DNA of 41,152 bases from Patescibacteria group bacterium (GCA_030917065.1 JAUPVL010000042.1:1-41152), one strand, 5' to 3'. Shown: positions 8,570 through 15,560, counted from the first letter of the stretch. Program-made: numbers and translations. The notes: generated by a model not told the origin, from the sequence alone.

Positions 8570-10372
8570 TCATTGGTAGCTCTTGGCTTGTTTGGTAAAT
8601 AGTTCATGGTACACGCCTTTGTTTTTCATAAGATCGGCGTGAGTGCCTTGTTCTATTATCTTGCCGTGGTCTATTACTACTATATTGTCAGCCTCGCGCA
8701 CAGTACTGAAGCGGTGTGATATGACTATAGCGCCCTTCTGGGCTTGCCGTTTCCAGAGGCGGTGAAATATCTCGGCTTCGGCCCTGGCGTCTATAGCACT
8801 GGTGGGTTCGTCAAGTACCAGTATAGGAGATTGCTTATAGAAAGCTCGAGCAAGGGCAATTTTCTGCCATTGTCCACCTGAGAGCTCTACCGAGTCTTCG
8901 AATACACGCGTCAGCCTCGTATTCTCTTGTTGAGCCAGTTCTTTTACAAACCCAGCCTGCGCATCGTTGAGCGCAGATTTTAATCTCTTACTATCCGGTT
9001 TATTATCAAGGTCAAAGCTGATGTTTTCTCCCACAGTCAGTGGATATCGATGAAAGTCTTGAGATATTATTGCGAGCTTCTTATACCAACTATTGAGATC
9101 TATCTTGCGTAGATCCATGCCATCAATGAGTATTCGACCTTCTGTAGGGTCATAGAATCTCAGTAGCAACTTGGTGATAGTAGTCTTGCCGGCACCATTC
9201 ACACCGATAAGCGCCATTTTTTCTTTTGATTCTAGCTTAAAGCTTACGGTATGCAGTATCTGTTTCTTGGTATTGGGGTAAGTGAAGCTAACATTTTCAA
9301 ACTCGATACTAGGTACTTTGTTGTCATCTTTGAGTACGATAGGGTCTTTTGGCTTGGCCAATCGCGAAGGAGCATTCATGAAAACAAAATAATCTTCGAT
9401 GTTGATGAGTTCTTCATACACATCCTTGAAGTTGCGTACCAGTGAAGTACTGGAGTTCTCGAGTCGAGATATTAAACTATCATAGAAGGTATAGTCACCA
9501 ATACTAAATATACCCTTGGTACTTATAATCTTATAAAACAACCATATACGCGTAAGTACAGCTGTTAGCACACCCGTCACATCGGCAACAGCTTGTATCT
9601 GTGAGTATTTTTTTTGTGCATTTGTTTCGATATCGTACATCTCGTTTTGATTTTTACGCATACGGCTTAAGAATGCTTTTTCAGCCATAAAAGGCCTGAT
9701 CTCTTTGAGCAGATTCCAATCCATCAACACATCTCTAAGATGCCAGTTGAACCTTCTGCGTTCAGATATCAAGAGATTGATCTTGCGCCAACTACCAGCG
9801 GTGTAGATACTCGATATTAGTCTAGGTAGAGTAGATATGACTGCTAGTACAAACAACACCCAGTTGAGTTGGAGTATGGCAACGCTGGCTATTAGTACGG
9901 TTACGATATCGGAGATCATCTTGCTAGTACTGCGCATTACCCAGCTGATATTGAGTTTTTCTACGCGTGACAGAGTATTTTGAAATTCAGCATCCTCAAA
10001 GTGTGCAGCATCTATTTCTGAGCTACGTTTGGCAATGTGTAAATTGAGTGAGTATTGAGCCTTCAAGTCTAGTTTGGTCATGAAATAATCTTGGATGTTT
10101 CGGATCAGTGGCTCAGCTACTCCTGCTAGAGTTGCAATACCTACTAGGTACCAGAACTTCGGAAATACCGTCGTGACCTTACCTCCTATGAATAGTGCTA
10201 TGAGATTGATGATCTGAGCATATATATAGCTTCTACCTATTGATATCAGAGTAGCCAAAACATCTAATATTGGATAAATAATAGATCGCCAGCCTGTCAG
10301 CTGCCATTGCAACTTAAATACTTGTACAAAATATTTAAGCAAGGGTTTTCTAGTCTTGGGTTTGTCTTGCAT
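8570..10372 (-). CDS. ABC exporter, fused TM and ATPase domains
   Basis: A 600-aa half-transporter expected to work as a homodimer. The first ~330 residues form six TM helices; the ATPase domain has Walker A (GVNGAGKTT), Q-loop (ISQDF), signature (LSGGQ), Walker B (ILVLDEPTSAID) and H-loop (VISHRF). It resembles MsbA-like lipid, drug or peptide exporters; cargo unknown. The minus-strand TATAATATAAC block lies 7-12 nt before the ATG. A hammerhead ribozyme (10398-10473) sits just 25 nt upstream in the same orientation, so any readthrough from the small gene at 10571-10807 would be cut before this gene. Confidence 0.93.
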   Translation of the reverse strand: MQDKPKTRKPLLKYFVQVFKLQWQLTGWRSIIYPILDVLATLISIGRSYIYAQIINLIALFIGGKVTTVFPKFWYLVGIATLAGVAEPLIRNIQDYFMTKLDLKAQYSLNLHIAKRSSEIDAAHFEDAEFQNTLSRVEKLNISWVMRSTSKMISDIVTVLIASVAILQLNWVLFVLAVISTLPRLISSIYTAGSWRKINLLISERRRFNWHLRDVLMDWNLLKEIRPFMAEKAFLSRMRKNQNEMYDIETNAQKKYSQIQAVADVTGVLTAVLTRIWLFYKIISTKGIFSIGDYTFYDSLISRLENSSTSLVRNFKDVYEELINIEDYFVFMNAPSRLAKPKDPIVLKDDNKVPSIEFENVSFTYPNTKKQILHTVSFKLESKEKMALIGVNGAGKTTITKLLLRFYDPTEGRILIDGMDLRKIDLNSWYKKLAIISQDFHRYPLTVGENISFDLDNKPDSKRLKSALNDAQAGFVKELAQQENTRLTRVFEDSVELSGGQWQKIALARAFYKQSPILVLDEPTSAIDARAEAEIFHRLWKRQAQKGAIVISHRFSTVREADNIVVIDHGKIIEQGTHADLMKNKGVYHELFTKQAKSYQ

Positions 10373-10397
10373 TTAAGGGGTTATATTATAATTGCTT

Positions 10398-10473
10398 ATT
10401 CACTTTCGCTCTTATGCTAGCAATTGTATCCTACTAGGAGCTCATCAGTACAGACCTTATCTGTAGAGTGAAT
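10398..10473 (-). ncRNA. Type III hammerhead ribozyme (HHR-1)
   Basis: All hammerhead parts are present on the minus strand. Stem III pairs ATTCACT (10473-10467) with AGTGAAT (10404-10398), 7 bp. The predicted cut is after C10466 (site CUC). Stem I is TACAGA/TCTGTA with loop TAAGG. The core CTGATGA is at 10448-10442, stem II GCTC/GAGC encloses a CTAG/CTAG-capped arm, and GAAA is at 10407-10404. Every core base matches the consensus. It lies between a small membrane-protein gene and the ABC exporter gene. Confidence 0.9.
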
Positions 10474-10477
10474 TTGA

Positions 10478-10489
10478 AGAAGGAGAGAA
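10478..10489 (-). promoter_or_regulatory. 3' UTR anti-Shine-Dalgarno segment
   Basis: On the minus strand this reads TTCTCTCCTTCT, a perfect 12-nt complement of AGAAGGAGAGAA at 10821-10810, which contains the ribosome-binding site of the upstream gene in the same transcript. Pairing would join the mRNA ends and hide the ribosome-binding site. The segment lies 12 nt before the hammerhead cut and would remain close to the new 3' end. Confidence 0.6.
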
Positions 10490-10500
10490 GAGGAGGGGTG

Positions 10501-10572
10501 GAGCCGCAAGGCACCAGGGAGTATGAATAGTCCTTGAAGGATGTTTTCAGGGACTCCCTGGTGCTGCGGCTC
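10501..10572 (-). other. Long hairpin at the stop codon, 5' of hammerhead
   Basis: Arms 10501-10522 and 10553-10572 pair over about 20 bp (GAGCCGCA and GCACCAGGGAGT segments, one 2-nt bulge). The right arm overlaps the minus-strand stop codon of the 78-aa gene. No T tract follows, so it is more likely an mRNA 3' stability or regulatory structure than a terminator. Confidence 0.65.
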
Positions 10573-10807
10573 ACCACCTGCGGGCGCGGTCGAGATCTCG
10601 TTGGAGATCACGGTTCTGGGCTCGCAGGTCCTCAGCACGACGGCGCTGGAGCACTAGCAGGGTGATGAGGACGACCACGACAGCGATCAGTCCGAACACC
10701 ACCGGGTAGCTTGCACATGCCGCGATGATGAACACTCCCGCAGCTAGGGCGAATATCCCTTTCGCCAGGTTGTCGAAGAACTTCTGGACGGGCTTGGACT
10801 CAGCCAA
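10571..10807 (-). CDS. Small GC-rich two-TM protein with basic coiled-coil tail
   Basis: A 78-aa unrecognised protein. Residues ~14-31 and ~33-52 form two hydrophobic helices; residues 53-78 are a highly charged helix (QRRRAED, RDLQRDLDRARRW). It starts at TTG 10807 with AAGGAG 6 nt upstream, and a promoter TTGACA (10888-10883), 17 bp, TATCCT (10865-10860) gives a ~45-nt leader. It is clearly more GC-rich than its neighbours. The mRNA 3' side has a hairpin, an anti-SD segment and a hammerhead. This resembles toxin mRNAs regulated by 5'-3' pairing, but the protein is longer than typical type I toxins, so that role is only inferred. Confidence 0.7.
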   Translation of the reverse strand: MAESKPVQKFFDNLAKGIFALAAGVFIIAACASYPVVFGLIAVVVVLITLLVLQRRRAEDLRAQNRDLQRDLDRARRW

Positions 10808-10859
10808 GTTTCTCTCCTTCTGTCAAGGTACGGCTCAGATACTTTCCGGGCCATAGGAT

Positions 10860-10888
10860 AGGATAGCACAAACACTATAAACTGTCAA
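10860..10888 (-). promoter_or_regulatory. Sigma-70 promoter of the 78-aa gene
   Basis: Minus-strand TTGACA (10888-10883), 17-bp spacer and TATCCT (10865-10860). Predicted start near 10853, about 45 nt before the TTG start codon. Confidence 0.7.
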
Positions 10889-10944
10889 TACTATTTAACA
10901 CTTTTTATGATGAGTATCATACAGGAGTAGGCTATAATAGTATT

Positions 10945-11832
10945 ATGCCAGAATTACCAGAAGTAGAAACAGTACGTGCCGGACTTGCCGAGATACTAGT
11001 AGATCAACGTATCAAAAGTGTTAGTACAGACTGGCCCAAAAGCTTTCCGAACGATCCCAAGATAGTGCGAGACAAAGTAGTCGAGTCCACTATCTTATCT
11101 GTAGATAGACGCGGAAAGGCGCTTATCATCCCACTTAGTGGTGGGTATAGTTTACTTATACACCTCAAGATGACCGGACAGTTGGTATATAGAGCTCGCA
11201 ACTCAGCCGAGGGGTTTGGCGGCGGTCACCCTACAGACAGCCTTATACACAAGCTACCAGATCGGTCTACTAGAGTGATATTTGAGCTCACTGATGGTAC
11301 GTTGTTCTTCAACGATCAACGTAAGTTTGGATATGTGAAGCTAGAAAAGTCCAAAGATATATACAAGACCAATGCTTTTTTGCGCAAATTAGGACCAGAG
11401 CCACTAACTGACGACTATACCTTTGAGATGTTCAAGACAGCACTCATGAAAAGACAGAATACTACTATCAAGGCTGCCATACTTGATCAGACAGTTCTTG
11501 CAGGGGTAGGCAATATCTATGCTGATGAAGGACTGTTCGCAGCTCGCATACACCCCAGCACCAGAGTGGGCGATATTAGTACTATCAAGCTCAAACGACT
11601 GTACAACGCACTTAGAGAGGTGATGAAGCTCAGTATTGAGCTAGGAGGCAGTTCAGATAGAAACTATGTGGATGCCAAGGGCAACAAAGGCAGTTATCTC
11701 AAATTTGCCAAAGTTTTTCGTCGCGAAAAACAACCTTGTATCAATTGTAAGACTGAAATCAAAAAGATACGTGTGGCGGGCCGAGGAACCCATGTTTGTC
11801 CACATTGTCAAAAGCTAACAACAAAAAAATAA
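10945..11832 (+). CDS. mutM: Formamidopyrimidine-DNA glycosylase (Fpg)
   Basis: Base-excision repair glycosylase/AP lyase for 8-oxoguanine. The N-terminal catalytic PELPEVE (Pro2, Glu3) is intact, a helix-two-turn-helix follows (ILDQTVLAGVGNIYADE), and the C-terminal zinc finger has four Cys (Cys265, 268, 285, 288). At 295 aa it is slightly longer than E. coli MutM because of an insert around residues 85-105. TATAAT (10933-10938) ends 6 nt before the ATG, so transcription should start at the start codon. Confidence 0.97.
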   Translation: MPELPEVETVRAGLAEILVDQRIKSVSTDWPKSFPNDPKIVRDKVVESTILSVDRRGKALIIPLSGGYSLLIHLKMTGQLVYRARNSAEGFGGGHPTDSLIHKLPDRSTRVIFELTDGTLFFNDQRKFGYVKLEKSKDIYKTNAFLRKLGPEPLTDDYTFEMFKTALMKRQNTTIKAAILDQTVLAGVGNIYADEGLFAARIHPSTRVGDISTIKLKRLYNALREVMKLSIELGGSSDRNYVDAKGNKGSYLKFAKVFRREKQPCINCKTEIKKIRVAGRGTHVCPHCQKLTTKK

Positions 11833-11877
11833 TATCTCTTACTTGATACTTTATATAACTTCATAAATACTAGATAC

Positions 11878-12798
11878 ATGCTTATATACTTATATGGAGA
11901 AAACCAATACGCTATCAAGCAAAAGATAGACGGCATCAAACGACAATATATCGATAAGACAGGGGGAGACGCCGATATGCAGACATTTGATATGTCGGAG
12001 CATAGTCTGTCTGATTTATTGAATGCTTTTAGCGTAATGCCAATGTTCGTGAGTAGTCGATTGTTTGTGTTGCGCAATTTGGATATTCTGAAGCTCTCCA
12101 AAGACAAGCTAGACAAGCTTATCAGTTCCATATCAGATAGTACCAATGTAGTAGTGGTAGACACCAAGCCAGACAAGCGCAGCGTGTATTTCAAGACTAT
12201 CACAAAGCTCAAGAATGCCAAATATTTTGGTCAGCTCACCCCTCAGCAGTTAGTCAATTGGATAAGGGAGAGGGCCAAAGAACTAGGTGGAGATATTGAT
12301 AACACAGCTGTGAGCCTACTAATAGATAGGGTGGGCAACGATCAATGGCAACTCGATCAAGAACTCCAAAAGCTCACAAATAATAACTCCCATATTTCTA
12401 AGGAAAGTATTGAGCAATTAGTTGTTCCAAATTTGAGTAACTCAGCATTTATGATGATAGACGCCATCATCCGCAAAGACACCAAGAAGGCAGCATCTAT
12501 ATATGAGAGTCTGATAGTGCAAGGCGAGGCTGATCAGATGATACTTGGCGCCATCACCTATCAATATCGCATATTGGTACTAGCTAAGGATAATGCAGGA
12601 AAGAGTAGCGACTGGCAAAATGAGCTAGGTATTTCGCCGTATGCTGCTACCAAAGCTCAAAATCTCATCAAGAATATAGAAATGGGGCAACTAAGATCTG
12701 CATACCAAAGTATCATTGATACTGATATGGTCATCAAGACTGGTGCGCTCAACTCAAATGATGCACTAAGAGATCTGATACTGAAATTATCTACGTAG
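11878..12798 (+). CDS. holA: DNA polymerase III delta subunit
   Basis: Clamp-loader delta subunit (306 aa) that opens the sliding clamp. It starts with the typical MLIYLYGEN strand, followed by the degenerate AAA+ domain (DMSEHSLSDLLNAF..MPMFVSSRLFVLRN) and the C-terminal helical collar (GNDQWQLDQELQKL). No Walker A, as expected for delta. It follows mutM by 45 bp. The upstream promoter is not clear. Called from the overall family pattern, with good length agreement. Confidence 0.88.
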   Translation: MLIYLYGENQYAIKQKIDGIKRQYIDKTGGDADMQTFDMSEHSLSDLLNAFSVMPMFVSSRLFVLRNLDILKLSKDKLDKLISSISDSTNVVVVDTKPDKRSVYFKTITKLKNAKYFGQLTPQQLVNWIRERAKELGGDIDNTAVSLLIDRVGNDQWQLDQELQKLTNNNSHISKESIEQLVVPNLSNSAFMMIDAIIRKDTKKAASIYESLIVQGEADQMILGAITYQYRILVLAKDNAGKSSDWQNELGISPYAATKAQNLIKNIEMGQLRSAYQSIIDTDMVIKTGALNSNDALRDLILKLST

Positions 12799-12886
12799 TA
12801 TAGTTTTTGTAAGATTGTTCAGGTATGTTATTCTAAAGCTGATACTACAAAAGTATAGAACCTCTAGAGTAGAAAGGCATTGCTAC

Positions 12887-13054
12887 ATGGAGCATGTAGG
12901 CAGTAGCGAAATACAATCATTGCTTGTCCTCGTTAAGCCGAAAAGCATAATTTGTTCAGAGTGTCACGGAGTCGCAGTTTTAGATCAACACAAATCCAAT
13001 TGTTCTCGTTGGATTTCGCCCAGCGCATACAAAAAGGAGAACGGTCATGGATAA
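12887..13054 (+). CDS. Small zinc-ribbon-like protein (55 aa)
   Basis: First gene of a three-gene overlapping cassette. It has a single C-S-E-C knuckle followed by H and C (IICSECHGVAVLDQHKSNC), suggesting a one-zinc module; function unknown. I chose ATG 12887 with AGAAAGG 9 nt upstream instead of an in-frame TTG at 12815, which lies inside the promoter (TTGTAA 12807-12812, 16 bp, TATTCT 12829-12834). Its last 8 nt (ATGGATAA) contain the start of the next gene. Confidence 0.6.
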   Translation: MEHVGSSEIQSLLVLVKPKSIICSECHGVAVLDQHKSNCSRWISPSAYKKENGHG

Positions 13055-13274
13055 AGATTTGGAGCGCACACTTGATGCCGAAGAACGGGCGGGATGTCTT
13101 GGTGTTTTGCAGTTTGTTGCCGCTATTGTTGCAACGGGTTGTGTACTTTTCGCCGATATCTGGTGGCTGACTCGTGTGGCTTATGTAGTTATTGCTATTG
13201 GTATGTGGCTGGGTGCATGGCGCAATCTCACGAATCCATGGCGACTTATAGATCGTAAGGATAACAATGACTGA
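13047..13274 (+). CDS. Small two-TM membrane protein (75 aa)
   Basis: Second gene of the cassette. Residues ~17-37 and ~42-58 are hydrophobic helices; both ends are charged (MDKDLERTLDAEER, RLIDRKDNND). No recognised family. It overlaps both neighbours by exactly 8 nt (ATGGATAA upstream, ATGACTGA downstream), suggesting translational coupling, and has its own AAGGAGA ribosome-binding site. The membrane topology resembles the other small proteins of this window. Confidence 0.65.
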   Translation: MDKDLERTLDAEERAGCLGVLQFVAAIVATGCVLFADIWWLTRVAYVVIAIGMWLGAWRNLTNPWRLIDRKDNND

Positions 13275-13644
13275 TCAAGAAAACCCGTCTTTTGATGATT
13301 GGGCAACTCGAGTGAAGCCCAGTGAGTACGCAGAGTATCTTGGAGGACACTTCCGTCGACCTTGGATGTCAAAAGTCGACCTAGCTGACCGAGCATTAAT
13401 TGCATCTTTTCTAGAAATGCAGATGCCTGATGGTCGTACTATCGCACATTGGTTGGATGAATTACCTGAGGCGGAGGACGAAATACGCCTCTTGCGGGCC
13501 GAGAACGAAGAAGCCCGCCATGCCATCAATGAGGCGCTTGGGTGTGCGTTCATTCATCACATGTGCGAATGCGGTGATACTGTGAATTGCGGTGTATGCC
13601 ACATGGTTGCTCGGCTACAGGCGTCGTCAGGGAGACAGTCCTAG
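13267..13644 (+). CDS. Hypothetical protein with C-terminal Cys/His cluster (125 aa)
   Basis: Third gene of the cassette, unrecognised. The middle is a charged helix (residues ~66-90, LPEAEDEIRLLRAENEEARH) and the end carries a metal-site-like cluster H-H-M-C-E-C-G-D-T-V-N-C-G-V-C-H (residues ~100-116). The first 60 residues are Trp-containing and acidic. It is followed by a nested hairpin, a hammerhead ribozyme and an intrinsic terminator, so it ends the transcript. Confidence 0.65.
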   Translation: MTDQENPSFDDWATRVKPSEYAEYLGGHFRRPWMSKVDLADRALIASFLEMQMPDGRTIAHWLDELPEAEDEIRLLRAENEEARHAINEALGCAFIHHMCECGDTVNCGVCHMVARLQASSGRQS

Positions 13645-13659
13645 AATAAATATAGTCGT

Positions 13660-13704
13660 CAAAGAGTAGTAATATTTGGTCAGTAATGACCATCTAGCTC
13701 TTTG
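13660..13704 (+). other. Nested hairpin 5' of hammerhead HHR-2
   Basis: Outer stem CAAAGAG (13660-13666) with CTCTTTG (13698-13704); inner stem TGGTCA/TGACCA (13677-13682, 13687-13692) with loop GTAA, a GNRA tetraloop. It ends 5 nt before the hammerhead and could protect the 3' end created by cleavage. Confidence 0.65.
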
Positions 13705-13709
13705 GCGGC

Positions 13710-13765
13710 GTCTATCTAAAACTTCTTAGTTTTACTGATGAGCTCTAGATAAGGGCGAAATAGAC
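13710..13765 (+). ncRNA. Type III hammerhead ribozyme (HHR-2)
   Basis: A complete 56-nt hammerhead. Stem III GTCTAT (13710-13715)/ATAGAC (13760-13765), 6 bp. The predicted cut is after C13716 (site AUC). Stem I is TAAAACT/AGTTTTA (13717-13723, 13728-13734), loop TCTT. CTGATGA is at 13735-13741, stem II GCTC/GGGC (13742-13745, 13753-13756; one U-G pair), loop TAGATAA, and GAAA at 13757-13760. The U-G pair is possible only on this strand. It lies between the three-gene cassette and its terminator. Confidence 0.95.
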
Positions 13766-13778
13766 AAACAAAACAAAG

Positions 13779-13802
13779 ACTCGAGTGATTCTCGAGTTTT
13801 TT
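13779..13802 (+). terminator. Intrinsic terminator of the three-gene cassette
   Basis: Stem ACTCGAG/CTCGAGT (13779-13785, 13791-13797), loop TGATT, followed directly by TTTTT. It is 14 nt after the hammerhead, so cleavage would release only an ~86-nt 3' fragment. Confidence 0.85.
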
Positions 13803-13821
13803 AGAGGTTATTGAGGCTTTA

Positions 13822-14226
13822 TTATTTCTTCTTTGCTACAGTTTTCTTAGGAGTATCTTTTTTGGTAGATACTTTGGCTTTGGGTTTTGTAGCGGTTTTC
13901 TTGGTTACTTTTTTCTTTGAGCTTTTTGCACCTGGTTTACCAGGATTTTCAGTACCATACGGCTTGGCTGCAGTGGCGTTATAGGCTTTGGTGAGGCGAG
14001 ACTTACGTCGGGCTGCAGTACGCTTGTGCAATACGCCTTTTTTGACTGCTAGGTCTATCTCAGCAACAGCTTTGACAAGATCGGCATTGGATTTTACAGA
14101 GCCTTGAGCAATTTGTTCCTTTACAAGCTTTATTTGCTTCTTTACAGCAGTTTTGACGTCGACATTGTACTCTCGACGCTTTTCGGCTTGTTTCATTCTT
14201 TTCTTGGCTGATTTGATTATTGGCAT
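13822..14226 (-). CDS. rpsT: 30S ribosomal protein S20 with Lys-rich extension
   Basis: S20 binds 16S rRNA. The first ~85 residues match the family (MPIIKSAKKRMKQAEKRREYN, KGVLHKRTAARRKSRL); about 45 extra C-terminal residues are Lys/Thr/Pro-rich (KKTVAKKK end) and likely disordered. Family members are usually 85-95 aa, so 134 aa is long. Convergent with the three-gene cassette. Minus-strand TATATT lies very close to the ATG, so the leader is short or absent. Confidence 0.93.
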   Translation of the reverse strand: MPIIKSAKKRMKQAEKRREYNVDVKTAVKKQIKLVKEQIAQGSVKSNADLVKAVAEIDLAVKKGVLHKRTAARRKSRLTKAYNATAAKPYGTENPGKPGAKSSKKKVTKKTATKPKAKVSTKKDTPKKTVAKKK

Positions 14227-14324
14227 ATCTAATATAAATTCTATAATTTAATAAGTAACAGATGAAAGTATATCTCAAAAATTGCTTCTTGTAAAGAGTA
14301 GAGTAGTAAAAATTATCTAATATA

Positions 14325-14347
14325 TTGTTGACATATATTGACAACAA
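14325..14347 (+). promoter_or_regulatory. Candidate operator overlapping the trmB-like promoter
   Basis: A 23-bp imperfect palindrome with arms TTGTTGACA and TGACAACAA around a TATAT centre. It overlaps the -35 box (14338-14343) of the TrmB-like gene. A second copy, 19 of 23 positions identical, overlaps the promoter of the 375-nt RNA at 15135-15157. Confidence 0.65.
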
Positions 14348-14366
14348 CCGAAAAACGTGCTACACT
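14338..14366 (+). promoter_or_regulatory. Promoter of the TrmB-like gene
   Basis: TTGACA (14338-14343), 17-bp spacer, TACACT (14361-14366). The -10 box ends 6 nt before the ATG at 14373, so the mRNA should be leaderless. Confidence 0.8.
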
Positions 14367-14372
14367 AAGCAT

Positions 14373-15134
14373 ATGCAAATTATAGAACTAGCAACCAAAC
14401 TCCAATCTGTTGGGCTTAGCGAAAAGCAAGCTCGAGTTTATGTTGCTGCACTGTTTTTGGGCCCTAGTGCCGTACAAAAGATCGCCGAGCAAGCCGAGAT
14501 CAATCGAGCCACTACCTATGTGATACTGGACGAACTGGCTGCTATGGGGCTAGTAAGCGAATCTACAGAAGGTAAGAAGACAGTATTTGTGGCCGAGCCA
14601 CCTCAGTCGATTGAGCGCTACCTAGATGCACAGAACAAGCAGATATCTGATAAGCAAGACGAACTCAAGAACATCTTGCCTAGCCTCAAAGAAGTGTCGA
14701 GATCATCTGACGGAGTAGAGACTCCAGTAGTAAGGTTTTATAAGGGTATTGAGGGCTTAAGATCTAAGACTAGTATTTATGCTAGAAAAGCAAAACCAAA
14801 GAGTATGGTGTATGGATTTTCAAATTTCGATCAGGTATTAAAAGAATTTCCAGATATACTGCAATCTGGACCTAGTCTTAGGAGTAGAAAAAAAATATCG
14901 AGTAAATTAATCTATTCACTTAGCGATGGCGAAATCAGATCTGACAAAAAACTGTTAAGAGAAACGAGAAAGATAGATCAACCTATCAGTGCAGACATCA
15001 ATATATATGAAAATGCAGTTGTAATATCTACATACAAAGGCAAAGACTCCGTAGGTGTAGCTATCGAGAGCAAAGATATAGCTAGTGCCATGAAGCAATT
15101 ATTTGAGATGGCCTGGAAAAATAGTAACAAATAG
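14373..15134 (+). CDS. TrmB-family transcription regulator
   Basis: A 253-aa regulator. The N-terminal winged helix (LQSVGLSEKQARVYVAAL; VQKIAEQAEINRATTYVILDEL) is followed by a coiled-coil dimerisation helix (~residues 80-110) and a C-terminal effector-like domain (VRFYKGIEGLRSKTSIYARKA onward) as in TrmB/PLD-like regulators. Start ATG 14373 was chosen because the in-frame TTG at 14325 is inside the promoter. Probably autoregulatory through the palindrome at 14325-14347, and it may also repress or activate the adjacent 375-nt RNA whose promoter carries the same palindrome. Ligand unknown. Confidence 0.85.
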   Translation: MQIIELATKLQSVGLSEKQARVYVAALFLGPSAVQKIAEQAEINRATTYVILDELAAMGLVSESTEGKKTVFVAEPPQSIERYLDAQNKQISDKQDELKNILPSLKEVSRSSDGVETPVVRFYKGIEGLRSKTSIYARKAKPKSMVYGFSNFDQVLKEFPDILQSGPSLRSRKKISSKLIYSLSDGEIRSDKKLLRETRKIDQPISADINIYENAVVISTYKGKDSVGVAIESKDIASAMKQLFEMAWKNSNK

Positions 15135-15157
15135 TTGTTGCAATATATTGACAAAAT
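15135..15157 (+). promoter_or_regulatory. Second copy of the TrmB-like operator
   Basis: TTGTTG..ATATATTGACAA matches the palindrome at 14325-14347 at 19 of 23 positions and overlaps the -35 box of the orphan RNA promoter. It begins right after the TrmB-like stop codon. Confidence 0.6.
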
Positions 15158-15176
15158 GTAAGTATTTTGGTATACT
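15148..15176 (+). promoter_or_regulatory. Consensus promoter of the 375-nt orphan RNA
   Basis: TTGACA (15148-15153), 17 bp, TATACT (15171-15176); predicted transcription start near 15183. Confidence 0.85.
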
Positions 15177-15183
15177 TCTCTTT

Positions 15184-15560
15184 GTCAGGCCAACGTACCA
15201 TGTTTGAGTGATAGCTAAGACTCAGTCGAAAGAACGTCCAATGCTGCTTAAAACAGAGTGCAGAGGTCGCCGAGAAGTCCTCGGCATAGACACGAGCAAT
15301 GGAGAGATACCGTGGACGCTGCCTTCTCCACCACCTGAACATTTCCGGCTCCGCCGGCGCAACCAACACATTTCTGACTGAACCCACGCGACGCAAGTCG
15401 TAGACACGAGCGAAAGCTCGCAACACCAAACGGTTCTGTCGGGAACTAACTGGACCAGTCATTGGTCCTTCGTCTAGGGCTCGGTGCCCCCGTAACTTGA
15501 GGGCACCGAGCCCAGACTACACTTCGATAACTACAACCAGGCATTATGCCTGGTTTTTTC
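15184..15560 (+). ncRNA. Structured orphan RNA, about 375 nt
   Basis: A stand-alone transcription unit with consensus promoter and intrinsic terminator but no convincing ORF. Helices include TGAGT/ACTCA (~15204), GCCGAG/CTCGGC (~15275), CCGGC/GCCGG (~15350), GAGC-GAAA-GCTC (~15407), GGACCA/TTGGTCC (~15451) and a very strong 17-bp arm GTCT-a-GGGCTCGG..AGAC ending near 15517. The 11-mer TAGACACGAGC occurs twice. Size suits tmRNA or RNase P RNA, but I see neither a tag ORF, a TPsi-type arm and CCA end, nor the RNase P CR-I/CR-V signatures. Class unknown; likely TrmB-regulated. Confidence 0.7.
15537..15558 (+). terminator. Intrinsic terminator of the orphan RNA
   Basis: CCAGGC/GCCTGG stem with loop ATTAT, followed by six T. 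Canonical rho-independent terminator. Confidence 0.92.

Noticed and set aside
10417..10638. Minus-strand 73-codon ORF
   Set aside because: It overlaps the end of the 78-aa gene, the long hairpin and the hammerhead; no ribosome-binding site.
15184..15560. tmRNA or RNase P RNA
   Set aside because: No alanyl-tRNA-like ends, CCA, tag ORF, or GAAAGUCC / ACAGAA-type conserved regions on the plus strand. ACAGAACC on the minus strand is at the wrong position.
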